A stretch of DNA of 64,000 nucleotides from assembly GCA_029216955.1 (NCBI GenBank), contig JANAVB010029819.1, positions 37,243,331-37,307,330 of the forward strand, given 5' to 3'. The translations under genes were made by a program, and so were the position numbers. Source of the stretch: Iris pallida (taxonomy: Eukaryota; Streptophyta; Magnoliopsida; Asparagales; Iridaceae). This document shows, piece after piece, positions 1-12,495 of this stretch. The notes beneath the pieces are model-generated. The model was not told the origin of the DNA and did no database searches. It saw only the letters and a list, made by a program, of their open reading frames with translations. Each line of letters begins with the position of its first letter. Positions within the stretch are counted from its first letter, which is position 1.

Positions 1-20
1 AAGATGGTACCTAAGACTCC

Positions 21-547
21 CTAGGTACTACCCTCATGCTGCCCCTGAGACTTCGCATACAACTGTGCTCTGCGCTGCCTGACCCTCTGAGCTCGCGATG
101 GCGGAGGATACTGTGCCAATGGCTGAATATCTAGTATTGGTCCTAACTGCTCATCCACTGCTGGAGGTGATGACTGATGTGACTGAAAGGACTGAGGTGG
201 TACATCTGGTATAGCTGGTCGTCCTTGAGAAGTCGGATAGGGGCAAGTGCTAACTGAATGGTCTTTTGCTTCACAGCGGAAGCATCGCCTATTGGTCGCC
301 CGACAAACTGATCTGAGATGCCCTATCTTGCCACAATAGGTACATGCTTCTTGTTCTGTCTGATATTGCTGGCCTCTCTGCCTCTGAGCTTGGGTCTGCA
401 TATACTGCTGAGGCCTTTCATGCTGGAATGCATGGAACTACGTCGATGAAGGCCTCTGAGCTCGCTTCTGTTAAACAAGTTTTGGTAACCCGAACTGGAT
501 AACTATAGGCTGGAAGGATGAAGATCCAGTTGAACTCCTCCGAGGAC
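21..547 (-). pseudogene. Gag remnant with two CCHC zinc knuckles (element E, copy A)
   Basis: The minus strand encodes the C-terminal part of a Ty3/gypsy Gag, the nucleocapsid region that binds the element's RNA. Two knuckles are visible: CTYCGKIGHLRSVC and a second, CFRCEAKDHSVSTC, both C-x2-C-x4-H-x4-C. A Gln/Pro-rich tail follows. The frame is readable upstream to the hAT-like insertion at 548 but has an in-frame stop near 430, so it is not intact. At position 125 copy A keeps a Gln codon where copy B has a stop. No protease or RT follows; in copy B the element's polypurine tract comes only about 580 bp after gag. Confidence 0.85.
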
Positions 548-1141
548 TAGGGGTGAGCGTTGGTATAATCGGTCGGTATTTGGTTAGATTTTTTGGTATT
601 TTTTAATCGGTATTTAAAAAATTTACCAATATCGTACCATTTAGAATCAGTTTTTTCGGTTTCGGTTAAATCGATGTTCGGTCGATTTTTGTTCGGTATC
701 GATATTTTACCATTTAACATTTGATCAACACACTTAATATGAACCTCTTAACCTAGAAAAATACTTTTTCACTTTTTTTTGGAAGTATTAAATTCCAAAG
801 CCAAGTCTTTAACAAGCAAGCACTTAGTCAAATTTATTAGAATAGTATGTAACAAGTTGTAAATACCTAAAAAAGAGCTTAAAAGATCAAACACGATCAC
901 TAAGTTTAATCCTTAGTATAAGTTCAAGTACACTAAAATTCACTTCAAAATTATATGAAAACACAAAATATAAACTCAAAAACCCAATTCTTAGTGTTCT
1001 TAACATAACTTCAACTCCACCAAAATCCATTCTAAGTTCTAACAAACTGATTCTCAACTAAAACAAAGATAAAATGAAAAGAGAAACATAAAATTAATCA
1101 CGAACAACATTCTAAGGGAAAAAAATGTATATATATGGAAA

Positions 1142-1143
1142 AA

Positions 1144-1191
<48 letters not shown>

Positions 1192-1260
1192 CATAAATTA
1201 ATCACGAACAACATTCTAAGGGAAAAAAATGTATATATATGGAAAAAATGTGTATATATA

Positions 1261-1291
<31 letters not shown>

Positions 1292-1302
1292 ATAATATAT
1301 AA
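1142..1302. repeat. Tandem (TA)n blocks inside the hAT-like element
   Basis: A segment with ACATTCTAAGGG, a purine run and ATGTATATATATGG is present twice in a row, each followed by a (TA)n run. The same pair occurs in copy B (43786-44002) with much longer runs. These runs cause much of the length difference between the copies. Confidence 0.9.
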
Positions 1303-1517
1303 TTGAAATGGAGAATTTTATTCAAAGCTAAACAGGTGCCGGGAGATGGCCCAAGCACCAACAAAACCTCCACTCGGGAGAAGGCCGACCTACAAAGCCA
1401 AAATGGGAAGCTAAACCGCCCGGAAGAATCGGGGGGGAGGACAAAAAGAAGACGGGATGCGGGGGAGAGGGAGCGCCCGCCCGGCCCGAACTAAGGAGGA
1501 TACTTAAAGAGCGGGAA

Positions 1518-3395
1518 CTATGACTTTCCCGAGATGGAGGAGCGCAGGACCCTAGGCGGATCTGGCACCGCAGCCAACTCAGTATCTTCCAGCTTAGGCC
1601 GTGCCTCCCGCGGTTCGTTAAGCAACTTGAGCTTCTAGAATTTGTCTGCAAAATAGGTCTTCAGGTTAATGTGTTCATTGTTATGAATGCCCATAGCCGC
1701 ATCAAGTGCTTGTTCGGCCTCTAGCATTCTAGGTAGGATCGTGTAAGCTAGATCGGGGTTTTCGTCCATGTTGCGATAGACGTAGAGTTCCCGGAGCACC
1801 TCTGGCGGGGAGAAGACAGTAGCAATCCGCTCAAAAAAATCACGGTATTGGATTGGTGATTCACGGAGCGACGATGCTAGGGCTGCAGTGGCGTAATCTG
1901 GGTTGGGTGCTGGATCCAAATCTATGGGACCAGCGGTGGGTGATGAGCTCGAGATAGGGACTTCGTTAGGGTCCCAGCGCTGAGTGGCTGTGGTCGGGAC
2001 CCCTGTGAAAGGAAAAGGTTCTGCGATCTCGGAGAAAACTGAGGTCTCCTGCTGACGTACCAGTAGAAGTTCTGTAGTGGCCGTAGCCTCGGAGGTATCC
2101 AGGTTGGGGATGATGGCAGTGTCGGTGGAGGAGGTCATGGCGGTGACGGATGTCCTCTCCGAGAAGGCAGCGGGAGGATAGTCTGGAGCCGATGCTGATG
2201 TAGGGATATCCGAGGGGGTTGAGGGAAGCTGCAAGAGGTTAATGGTGCTGGCCGACGCAAGGGATGTGTTCTGTGAACAGAGAGGGGTCTGGGGATCTGG
2301 ATCTAGATGAGGAGCCGAGAGGGTGCGCTCTGAGGGTACTGAGCAGCGGCATGAGGGTGGACTGACGGTAGACCTTCTCTTTTTAGAATATGCTGAACGG
2401 GCATAGGGGTACTGATCGTAAATGATATGCTGAGTATGGGTATTCCTGCCCAGATCGATTTGAATGCTCGTCGGCATCTCTCTGGATGAGTCGATCTCCA
2501 TGCAAACTCTGGCGTAATAACCTTTGGAAATGAAATGGGTTTCATCTGCCAAAGAGACAAGTGTACCGAAGGAACCGACAATCCGTTGGAGAGCCGCTGG
2601 AGCGAAATAGATGAGAGGGAGGTTCGGGAATGTGACCCAAGTGGACACACTCGTAGAGACAGACGTGACGACTTCGGGAGCCCACTTGTCGATCTTGAAG
2701 AGATGTTTTCCTATTCGACCTGAGTAGTGACTCCGGACAGATATGTCATCTGAACTAGACAATGTGTGCAAGAGGATGCATTTAGTTTCGAGGGGGACGA
2801 GGCTGAATCCCGGAGCGAGGCCCTAGGCGTTAACTGCTACCTTGACCCGGTTGATCTTAGCACAGGTAGGGGTGAAGAGCATGACGTAGGTGCCCGATAG
2901 AGAGGCTGATAGAGTCGAGAGATCAGCTACGGAGAAGTGCACGATGTTGCTGGGGTCTGCTGAGGAGGGATGATCAGCTGCCGGGAGGGCCACCTCGAAG
3001 ATTGGGGAGGTTGGTGGGGGAGGTATGGAAGTTTTAACCATGTCGACAAGGGAGGGCGCACCTGATTAGAGGGTGTGGCCTGTGCTGGCCGAAGATCCGG
3101 ATGGATGGATCGGATCTTCAGAAAACTCACTGGGTGAATGAGCAGGTTCTGACTGAGTAACGCAGACGGAATGAGAGGGGCATTGAAAGCCAACTGGGAT
3201 GGTGTCCTTCTCGGGAAGAGAACAAGCATGGGTATGCGCAAAACCATCGACACAATCCGGGACGTCACCCGACAAGGGGGGCCCGCACCGGCTGTCTTGC
3301 AGAGGGCGTATATGCCACGCCTGGGGTGGTGCCATGCGCCAGGGTAGGGGTGTTATAGTTTTGGTGGGCGCAAGCAAACTCCTGGGAGTAGGCAC
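1518..3395 (-). pseudogene. DUF4283-type (LINE ORF1-like) pseudogene captured in hAT-like element, copy A
   Basis: The minus strand reads as a Pro/Ser-rich N-terminus, then a region matching the DUF4283 pattern seen in plant LINE ORF1-type proteins: a tryptophan/LPNLP motif (STWVTFPNLPLIYF), an iG.L..L.DET segment, and YARVCMEID. The zinc knuckle that normally follows is missing; the position reads YDQYPYARSAY. A Ser/Thr/Pro-rich tail leads to a stop near 1520. There are at least three in-frame stops: at about 3067 (TAA; CAA in copy B), about 2825 (TAG, shared with B) and about 1635 (TAG; open in B). It is therefore not translatable as one protein. Confidence 0.6.
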
Positions 3396-4191
3396 ATAAG
3401 CTGTGGGGCTGCGATATGCGCCCAGATGCTGGTTGTCCTAGGCCAGCGGAGGAGGGTTGGGTGCTGAGGCGAGCTCCGCAATGGGGGGTGAATGCGTCAT
3501 CAACACAGTGGTCGCAGAGGCTGGCACCATTAGACGAACGGTCCATATGCGTACAGTAATGGCGGGAAGCTACAGCCAAAGAAGGCGCACGAACACCCAG
3601 CATCGGGACGGATGTGGGCGCATAAGGAGGCACCTAATCCGTAATATGCGCATGGGGTTGGGACTCCAGCTCGGCCAACATGTGCGCATAGGCTGGGTCC
3701 TTGAGAAAGCTTTTGGACGCATAGGCAAGGGCCTGGCGCAGCCAAAGCTACAGAGTGGGGGGAAGGAATCAGCAGTTGAGTTTGAAATTTGAATTAGTGG
3801 GGGTGCTGGGTGGGAAAAAAGGCGTGGCGGGGGGTGTAGAACCGCAAGGTCGGTCCCGCGTCCGGAGGTGGCGGCACCCACCGGCGGGGAGGGCACCGTG
3901 CCCGTCGGAACGGCGACGGAGGGTCTTTGGAAGCACACGGTGTGGCCGGGCATCCGGGGGGCCGACGTCTCCGCAACAAGGTGCTGCTGAACAGCCGGCG
4001 TCTATCGCGGCCGTAGGGCCGATCGCGACCGCTCGAGCAAGGGGTGTAGACTGGTGGTCCGGGGATGGACCTGAGGGGGAGGGACTCGGGCAGGTGACTG
4101 TCGGCCAGCTATGCTTGGAGGGGGGTCGAAGGAGCGTTGGAGGTCGGGGCGGCCGCTGGGCTCGCCTCCTGCCTGCAGGGTGGCCAGAGCC

Positions 4192-4246
4192 ACCGAGAAA
4201 TCAGAACAGAGCCATGGGGGGTCAGGAGCTGAAGAGAGCAGCCAAT

Positions 4247-4284
<38 letters not shown>

Positions 4285-4362
4285 CCGAGAAATCAGAGCA
4301 GAGCCATGGAGGATCGGGAGCTGAAGAGAGCAGCCAATTTTATATATATATATATATATAAT
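4192..4362. repeat. Direct repeat with (TA)n and (GA)n tracts at hAT-like right end
   Basis: Two roughly 56-bp units beginning CCGAGAAATCAGA and ending AGAGAGCAGCCAATT lie in the same orientation, separated by (TA)n then (GA)n, with a second (TA)n after them. In copy B the second unit is inverted, giving a palindrome. Confidence 0.9.
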
Positions 4363-4543
4363 CGGTTCGTATTTTTGGTATGGTATTACCCTCAAACCGT
4401 TACCACTACCATTATACCATATTTTAATCGGTTCGGTAATTTGTTATCAGTACAAAATTTCGGTTCGATTTTTCGGGATATTTTTAATCGGTATTCGATC
4501 ATTTTTTGGTAGCGGTCGGTATTTGCTCACCCCTACCAGGGAC

Positions 4544-5761
4544 AAATCCCTATCATGTGGTCTGGTGATCCACATGACAAATATTGAAAGTTGGCATTTG
4601 TGCGAAGTCGTGGTAGTACGACGATTAGTTGTACTGCTGCGCACCTGCGATAGAATATAGGAAGTAACGTATTAAAATGAGAGGATACTCAATCACAATT
4701 AGAATTCCTTGAGAGATTCCTGGGATGACCCTTGAGAATCTTATTTTGAACTTCAAATTTGAAATCCTTTTCTCTTGTTTTGATTCACCCTTACTCCTTG
4801 ATATTTGAATTTGATTTTGATGGATCGTTGTTGATTTGATTTTTCTTATCGAGATGAATTTTATGACCCGAGTTACGGTATCTTCTGATAACATATGTTG
4901 ACGGGAATAACAGGGATGGTAAAACGTCTACTTGGTTATGGATTCTAGAGTTTATCGCAGCTATATTAGCTGGCATGGCAAGAACATAGGGACCTGACTT
5001 CGGATGTATATATCTTGATCAAGAGATTTGAAATTTCTGGCAGCTATATTAGTCGGCATAGAAAGGATTCCGGACGACATGATCATAGAGATGCATACCC
5101 CAGTTATGGACTCTACCGTTCATGCAGCCTTGCTTACTAGCGTGGCGAAGATTCTGAGTATCATGATTTTGGACAAACGCATGTGATTATCAGATTATAT
5201 CTTGAGAAGGTTTTTAAAGTATCACCTCTTCTATTTCACTTCTGTTAAAAAAATTGTTTTCCATCATCAAATAACTTAGGAGTAGGGATAACTTTAGATT
5301 AATTTGTCTAATTCTTTGTAGAATTTCATTTAGTTATAATTCTTCTTAATGATTTGATGACTTGTATTAGGTCTTATCTTAGAATTAATAGTTTAGTTTT
5401 GATAGTAGAATAGAAACCCATTATAGTTAATTCTCTATTGTTTATAATATCTACCAGTTTTTATATAAGATGTTAGTCTACCTTACAACCTTTTGATGAT
5501 TGATCGTTTTCCTTACCCTTCCAGTATGGCACCCTACCATTGTCGTATGCTTTGACACCTTATGACTGCTTTTGACCTAGTATGGTTAGAGTAGCTAGAT
5601 GAGACCCCAAACATATATTGCCTGCCATGACCCTGTATGTTATTATTTCAAATTACATAATTTTGATGAATTTTTCTGAGATCATGATTGTTGGGGGTTT
5701 GACCTAGAAGGAGTACGACCATATTAATTTCGATGACAAAATTCTTCTAAGGGGGTAGACT
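4544..5761 (+). mobile_element. Element F, 3' internal part (copy A)
   Basis: This non-coding stretch ends in the sequence that precedes a gypsy 3' LTR: ATTTCGATGACAAAATT, then a purine-rich AAGGGGGTAG (polypurine tract), immediately before TGTAACACCC. It also contains about 90-100-bp degenerate repeats around a GCAGCTATATTAGCTGGCATGG-like core. Related repeats occur in inverted orientation near 55920-56150 inside element G. No ORF of note is present, so the element is a deletion or non-autonomous derivative. Its 5' LTR is not visible to the left; the hAT-like element sits there. Confidence 0.6.
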
Positions 5762-7288
5762 TGTAACACCCACTTTTCTGAAATGAGGGCAATTTTGATC
5801 TTTTGTGATTTTAATCATTTAAGAAAATGATTTTAGTCATGTTATGATTTTTGGTAATTTTTAATTAATTTAAAACTATTTAAATATGTGATTTGTGATT
5901 TTGATGTGTTGCTAGTGAAACCCTAGAGATTACTTGACCTAGAGCCTAACCATGACCAAGGAGACCTAACCATGTGATTAGGATGACTAATTATCATTTT
6001 TGGCCTAAGGGTATTTTGGTCATCTTTGGACTTTTAGTGAAAATGAATTTTGATTAATTAATATTGTGCTAATTGAATTGTTAGAGACTAACCTAGAAGT
6101 TAACCTAATCTAGATTACTAACCATGAGCCTAGATATTAGATTAGAAGTTCTCATTACATGACAAGGTTAGGAATATCTAGATATTAGTGGAGATTAGAT
6201 ATTTGTTAGGAATTAGATATTATCATTTGGGCCTTTAGCTTGAGGCTTAAATTGAACTAGCTAGAGGCCTCTAAACTTCATGAAACTTAACCCTAACCTT
6301 AGAATAAACCTAGGCTGCCATCAAAGGATCCCCACCTCTATATAAATATCTCTTCATCACACCTTGCCTCTTTTCATAGCCTTTCAAACCCTAGTTTAGT
6401 ATTCTTCCCCAATTTTAGCCCCTTTTCTTCAAATCAAATCCAAATTGGACCAAATCAATTGCAACACACTCCCCTAGTGTAGAGGAAGCCATTGGTGGGT
6501 ATCTAGCAAGGATTTGGAAGCTTTGGACCGTTGCAAGTTGGAGGAGAAGTCTCATTCCTAGGCTTTTTATTGAGATTTGACTCTCAATAGGTAATAGCCT
6601 TTAAACCCATTAAATTCCTGGTTTTTCTTCATAGATGCATTTATTTAGGGTTCCCCTAGCTGTTCCTCGAGTTTGGTAGGAATTCGTGTCCATTTGATAC
6701 GCATATCGGACACGTATCGGTGTATATATTAAAGTGTTTGATAAAATTCCTATGTGAACTTTTTATTCTCCTTTTTCAAAACTAATTTTATATTTGGATA
6801 GCCCTATATGTGTGATTTAATATTCTGTATGACTGAGCACATTTTTGTGTCCTTTTCGTGTCCAAAACTGGATACAAACCTGTGCACGAGACCACGGTTC
6901 ACTGTCCTGTTACCCGACACAGTTTTTGGATACGACATGCCACGTGCACTCGTTTCATTTGGCACAGAGGTAGGGGCAACCTCTGACAGACCCCTCCCCG
7001 AGTTTGAGACACTCTCGTGTCGTATCGGACACGGGATCTAACCCACACTGGTTTTGCACTGACTGTGCACACGCGAACAGAGCTCTCTAATACGAGCTTC
7101 GTGTCGCACATAGACACGACGTGGATACGGTACAGGGACTCGAAACCCTATCCCTAAACCTGACCTAACCTGGTGCACGAGCACGATGCTCCTCGTGTAT
7201 TGTGTCGAGCCCAATCGAGCCCGATATGGCCACACGAGGCAATCTTTACTGCTTGTTTTGATGCCGTGTTTGAAATTCGTTTAGACAC
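5762..7288 (+). mobile_element. Element F 3' LTR, left part (copy A)
   Basis: The LTR starts TGTAACACCC right after a polypurine tract. It contains a canonical TATA box (6339-6346) and, downstream, several CGTGTC/GACACG hexamers between about 6685 and 7115. It is interrupted at 7289 by the LTR of element G; the 5 bases before the insertion are GACAC. The rest of this LTR lies beyond the G element, outside both copies. I see no gene in it. Confidence 0.7.
6339..6346 (+). promoter_or_regulatory. TATA box of F LTR (copy A)
   Basis: TATATAAA in a CT-rich context, about 580 bp into the LTR, followed by a pyrimidine-rich stretch, as in plant LTR promoters. The equivalent in copy B is at 49102-49109. 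Confidence 0.65.
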
Positions 7289-9616
7289 TGTCATGACCCG
7301 CACCCGGATATACGGGTACGAATATGTGGGCTACGCCCAGCCTACGTCGCAGTATCGGCGGTAGAGCATTATCAAGTACCCGATACTAATTACAACATCT
7401 AAAGATCCATAACTGTAAAGGTACTCGTATCACATTACACAAACTAAGGAAGATAAGACAAGAATAATAACAATATCACTAGAACAACTAAAATCTACAA
7501 GGATCATATAAGACAAGCATAAAGCAGAGGGAAACAATAACAAAGCTAAATAACTACCAGACCTAGAACTCCTGAGAGACAACTCACGGTGAAGAATACC
7601 GAAAACCACCCCAGCTAGCAACATCCTGTAGTCCAATACTGAGGGCACAACTACTCCTAAAATATTGTCAACATATCCAGTCAGGATGGAACGAGCACAA
7701 ATAAAATAACAGTTCTAGTTAGACGATATTGAAAATGTAGCAGTAAATAGAAAGAATATACAAGGAATCGCAAAATGTACATGTGAGTATCATGGCAAGG
7801 TAAGCTGTAAATCTAGAGCTAGAACAAGGCAAGTAAAAATGATCATGGCATGTACAAGAATCAAGAATCACCTATCTAGGTTGTGAGTACTAGCTACAAT
7901 ACGTGGCTGGCTTGGAAACTTACACAATAGTAACAGGCCTGGCTAACCATACGTGGGGTATATGATCAACACTCACAATCAATAGGTGCACAAGGGGTGC
8001 ACAATAGGCTTTGACCACATATCTATACTAATACTCCCCGTCCCCCGACTAGTATAGTGGATCCAACCATGACACATCATGACGCGTGATTCTCTGAGAG
8101 GGTAGCTAGCCTTCGCAGGAATCGTGTCTATATAATGCACAAGGAACAAGAAAGACTTATACAATATATACCAAAGAATACCAGAATAACATCTCATGGC
8201 AGAATCCAGACAAATACCAATCCGTGTGAACTATGTGTCAAAAGAACAGGAATATCTACACTATAAATAAGAAACATAGACGATATCATAAAACAGAAAT
8301 ATTATCAGAGAATGTACTCGCCTGTGATGTGATGGATAAGTCGACTGAGTCCAAGAACAGTGCCTCGAGGACCTATAGATGAAATACTGTATCAATATAA
8401 GGGTTTGGAAGTAAAATCAAGTCATACTAAGTCAAACTAGGTCAAGGAAAGTCAAAACAAGTCAAACTATGTCAATCTAAGTCAAGGGTTGACTTACAGT
8501 TGACTTTTGGTCAACTAGTCAACTCTGGTCAATCCTAGGTCAACTCTAGGTCAAACTTGACTAACGTCGACTAACAGTTGACTTTGGGTCAACTGGTCAA
8601 CTCTGGTCCAGTTCTAGTCAATTTTAGGCTACGGTTGACTTCTGGTTGACTTTTGGTCAAAATAGTCAACTGTGGACAACTAAGGTCAAAACTAGTCTAA
8701 CCTAGGTCAATGTTGACTCTACTTCGACGTTCAGTCAAAGCAGTCAACCATGGTCAAACAGGGTCAAGGCTAGTCTCTATAAATCTACAGGGTCAACACA
8801 TTCAATTTTAGTGATTGAGAAATTGCTGAAATCGATGGATCTCAAAATATAAACAAAAGAGAAAGATTATAATAATAATAGGGTGATAGATAGGGGAAAA
8901 ACCTGCAGATGTTGTCGCATGGTGAAACAACCATCACAAACGGGTCCAGAATGGTCAAATAAGCTAGAATAGCCCGCCCATACGTCCAATTTGGACACAG
9001 GGCAAAAAGGTAATTTCGAGTCAAAACGGTGTCCGTGTCGGACCCACTTTGCACCAAAAATGTGTCAAGATAACTAGTCCACTAAACCTAACAATTATAT
9101 GCCCACGAATCCAGAATGAAGATACGAACCCAACGGTATATCCAGAATTGGATTCCGATCAGCCGATCTCAAAATAACTCGTTGATCCGGATATTGGCAT
9201 CCGACTTGCACCGAAATGCGTGCCAGAACCAATGTCCACTAAAACCTAGCAAATTATATGTCAACGAGTCCAGAATGACGATACGAACTCAATGGCATGT
9301 GCAGAATTGGATTCCGATGAGCCAACGTCAAAAAGTCCAGTTGACCCGGACTGTAGGGCCCACTTTACACCGAAATGCGTGCCAGGGCCCTCGTCCTCCA
9401 AATCTAACAAACTTTATATGAAAATATGCCAGAACGATGCCACGAGTCTACTGTTGGTGTCAGATATTGAATTCGGACTCCCGGGTTCAAAAATAGAATT
9501 TTACAACTTGGAAATTACGAATTCGGACGGCCAACTTTGGCGTCGAATTCAACCAATCAAATATGCTCACAATAAAATAAAACTTAAGGGGTAGGAAGAG
9601 GGTTATACCAGCTGCG
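7289..9616 (-). mobile_element. Element G LTR, truncated by the gap (copy A)
   Basis: It starts TGTCATGACCCGCACCC, the minus-strand 3' end of the LTR, and runs collinearly with 50052-52376. It is cut by the N gap at 9617, so about 1.6 kb of LTR is missing relative to copy B. It contains a dense W-box-like array (8430-8797) and then short diverged repeats with ACCGAAATGCGTGCC and AGAATTGGATTCCGAT (about 9100-9400). No gene is supported. Confidence 0.85.
8430..8797. promoter_or_regulatory. W-box-like TGAC-core array (copy A)
   Basis: I count about 23 GTCAA and 7 TTGAC pentamers in roughly 370 bp, nearly all extended to TTGACT or TTGACC on one strand. This is the W-box core bound by WRKY transcription factors. 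The array recurs in the other G LTRs and in the D LTR. Confidence 0.8.
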
Positions 9617-9629
9617 NNNNNNNNNNNNN
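9617..9629. other. Assembly gap (13 N)
   Basis: A run of 13 unknown bases. Copy A ends exactly at its left edge, and unrelated DNA starts at its right edge. Confidence 0.99.
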
Positions 9630-9633
9630 GTCG

Positions 9634-9756
9634 TAACACTGCCCAAGTTTTCTGGCAGTCCTAGAAACTGATAACTGCTAGAAATAGTGGCAGTCCTCAT
9701 GTACAACAAGTACAATCTAGGACAGCCACAATTTTTGGCATTCCTACCGCATCGAA
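9634..9756. repeat. GGCAGTCC palindromic repeats, left cluster
   Basis: ACTGCCC...GGCAGTCC pairs form short hairpins. The unit resembles the array at 20342-20582, so the two clusters flank the PMD-type pseudogene. They may be subterminal repeats of a DNA element that carried it. Confidence 0.6.
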
Positions 9757-9889
9757 GTGCAAGGCACGTCAAGCTGGGAGAGTTCTCGAGAAACCAACAA
9801 CGACCAGAGAACCAAAGGCACCCTCTCATATTAGAACAGTGGGACCAAACACGTTATAACTCGTTTGAAGCAACCGATGACTTGTCCTG

Positions 9890-11532
9890 ATTCTTCATCT
9901 TTCGATGATGATGTACTCATCGTTCAAAGAAGAGGTGATGATAGTTCCAACCGTCTCATATAGCCGAGGAACAAATGAACCCAATTGGTTGCTCTCTATT
10001 GAAGTCAATCGAGAACCGTATTTCTATCAAATATGTAAGGATCCGGTAAGTTCATTACCTTAAATATAAATTTACTTTTGAAATTAATAGTTTATTTTTT
10101 ATTTAACTTTCTTTATCTTGTTTTATTTTCATAATAGCTCGCGTCTTTTGAGGGTCATTAACTACGCAAAGATGTGCAGTACATGGAAGTTTTATGATTT
10201 AAAAGAAAGTGTGAAGGCCAAAATCACCTCCACCGGGCTGTAAAATTTGGTATAATACTCGTTTAAGATCTTGTTGCACTGATTTCTGTGCAATGGCCCA
10301 GAAACCAACAATTTCTATCTCGAACCCGGGAGATGATGATCACCCTTGATGACGTCCACCACATTTTGGGACTTAGAGTTGATGGTCGTCAAATGATGAT
10401 GGATTATTATGAGGCCGACTTTGAGATGTATGATGAGATGGTGGAATTGGTCGCCAATTCTCTTAGGGTTGAGGCTGAGACTTTTGTCACCCTCCGATTT
10501 TAAGAAGTCGTACGGAGTTCCTTTGAGTTTTTTAAAGAATACACTCATTGATGATGATGATGATGATGATGATTATCATGATGATGATAATAACGATGAC
10601 GATGACGATGATGATGATGACGATGTAGTGGCCCAAGGATACATGCATTTCATCATAGGGCCCATCGGCATTCCGGACAAGTCTGGAACCTCGATACATG
10701 CCAAATATCTAAGCAATTTTGTGAACTTAGACACTGTGATCAAATATCCTCTGGAAGCGGTATACTAGCATCTCTACCGTGAACTTGGTGCTGCATCTCG
10801 AGTTGGGTCAAAGATAATAGCTGGTTGTCAACCTCTGCTCCATGTAAGCAAATAAAATCGTACTTTCTTTATAGGGAATATAAAATTAGGTAGATTAATA
10901 TGATATTATTCTACAATACATGTACATGCATGGATATACGAGCATTTTTTGATGCTAAAGAGGGCTACTCTTAGTAGAGATTATGATGAGCAGGTGCCTA
11001 GAATGTGTAAGTGGAAGCCGGCTAAGATAGATAGCAAACATCCACTATGTTGGCTACCCTACGTATCGCACTAAAGATATGGAGGCAAAGGAGGTGAAAC
11101 AATATTAACTTAAACTAGCATTTACTTATTATTCACTCTAGTGTTTCATATTAATTAGTAACTTCTTAAGTAATGATTACTTATACTATGATGTAGATTA
11201 TTTGGCATCCATATCGGGATCTGCAAAATACTACTCGTCCACTGCAAGCAGATGTACTATTTCAAGGTCTGATAGCTTATCATAAAATTGAGGAGGCTCA
11301 CATGCCAGACAGAGTGCTTCGTCAGTTTGGCTACGTGCAAACTATACCAATGACATTGAATTTAAGGACTACTTCAAAGGGACGAAACCATTAAACTATG
11401 TCCCACCAGATTAACCTTGGGGTTCATATTTCTTCATTGAGTGGAATGTCATGTTATCGGTAAAACCAAACGATATCTGATGGTGGAGATGTGGGATTGT
11501 TGCGATGACTACGAGGCGTATTATGCAGGCCA
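9890..11532 (+). pseudogene. MAIN-like / plant mobile domain (PMD) pseudogene, 5' part
   Basis: The plus strand carries recognisable pieces of the plant mobile domain as found in MAIN-like proteins and in transposons that captured it. They are EMMITLDDVHHILGLRVDG (about 10330-10390), an IPDKSGTSIHAKYLSNF segment (about 10670), HLYRELGAASR (about 10770), WIYEHF (10931-10948), and a C-terminal MPDRVLRQFGYVQTIP (about 11300). Plausible GT-AG introns separate them, for example 10046-10137 and one with its acceptor at 11195-11196. Stops and frame changes occur between and within the pieces. The gene is interrupted at 11533-11537 by the LARD and resumes at 19755. Confidence 0.75.
10552..10626 (+). 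repeat. (GAT)n trinucleotide tract encoding an Asp-rich run
   Basis: Imperfect GAT repeats inside the PMD pseudogene give a run of Asp with a few Tyr, His and Asn. It probably arose by replication slippage. Confidence 0.9.
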
Positions 11533-12389
11533 GATATTGTCACGCCCCGACCCAAAAACCCGAATTATCTTCCTCGCAGGGGCGTGATGTCGTACGAGCC
11601 TGGAGTTATGCTCGTGCAAGGCAATATGACAAGTTCTCAAAATGGTTATCGTTGATTTGATATTAGCAAACGAAAGAAAACGGAGTATACGAAACAATTC
11701 TCTTTATTGATAATAAACCGAGATTACAAAGGCTTTCAATAGCCCAACTGAATTTGCCAGATTGGCTACGACAAGTTCTCTCTTGCCCACAAACAATTTC
11801 ACCGTTCCATATATCATGTCTTCTATATCTCGGCCGCATCAATCCTGTTGGAAGTACGAGCGTCAATGTGATCACACGCTTCAAACGCTACAACATTCTA
11901 TGCCTCTACGTGATCAAGCGAAGCTTCTCCACGAGCAATCCATTCCCTGCACCCTGCATGAAAGCTGGTGGGGGATCAGTACGTTCGTCCTCACATGTAC
12001 TGATGAAAAGACCCACTTTCTAAACCAACATTTAGTATTTATTTTGAATCATGCAACTTAGCTTATCATCTTGCTATATTCTCCTTAGGGTAAATTTGGC
12101 ATATTCAAAAGCGTAAAGTGTTATCATGGCAAACATGTTATTCGAATTGAATAGGCAAGGAGGCAAGCAATCTCGTATTTGTTTCGTGGCGCAACTTCTT
12201 ACCAACATAGACGCACTCGCCCTTGCACCGACGCAAGGTGAATACGCCTATTCCTTCCTTGTCATGTTATAAATGCTCTCAATGCAGGATCTATATGTGC
12301 AGGACACGTACGTGCCTGTACTTTCAACCCATTGTTCCTTAACTATATGAAGGTTGTTGGCGTATCCGCGCCAGAATTGACTAAAGGTG

Positions 12390-12495
12390 TTTCTCCTTTT
12401 CTATCTTCTTTCCTTTTTTATTTTCTCTCTTTTCTTTTCTTTCTCTTTTTTTCTTCTTTTTCTTTTCTTTCTTTTCTTTCTTTCTTTTCTTTTCA
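12390..12495. repeat. Polypyrimidine tract in LARD LTR
   Basis: A nearly pure T/C run of about 100 bases; the partner LTR has the equivalent at about 18105-18232. In element orientation this is a polypurine run within the LTR. Confidence 0.85.

Larger units (their letters stand above)
548..4535. mobile_element. hAT-like DNA transposon, non-autonomous (copy A)
   Basis: The ends are inverted repeats: TAGGGGTGAGC on the left and GCTCACCCCTA on the right, followed inward by imperfectly inverted AT-rich sequence with recurrent CGGT. The flanking 8-mers CCGAGGAC (540-547) and CCAGGGAC (4536-4543) match at 6 of 8 positions, compatible with a decayed 8-bp hAT target duplication. No hAT transposase (BED finger, RNase H-like core, C-terminal dimerisation region) is seen. 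Instead the body carries a DUF4283-type pseudogene on the minus strand. The superfamily call rests on the termini and TSD length. It sits in the gag remnant of element E. Confidence 0.7.
1..9616. repeat. Copy A of a large duplicated segment
   Basis: This stretch matches 42627-52376 almost base for base. Position 1 aligns with 42627, and the offset grows from 42626 to about 42760 because microsatellites are longer in copy B. Mismatches are about one per hundred bases by eye. The order of elements is the same in both copies (gag remnant, hAT-like element, F, start of the G LTR). The match ends at GCTGCG just before the N gap, while copy B continues uninterrupted. The left limit lies outside the window. 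It could be a real segmental duplication or an uncollapsed second haplotype. Confidence 0.93.

Noticed and set aside
7979..8197. Small ORFs repeated at 50745-50930 and 57502-57687
   Set aside because: They recur only because the G LTR recurs; lengths and starts differ and there is no domain.
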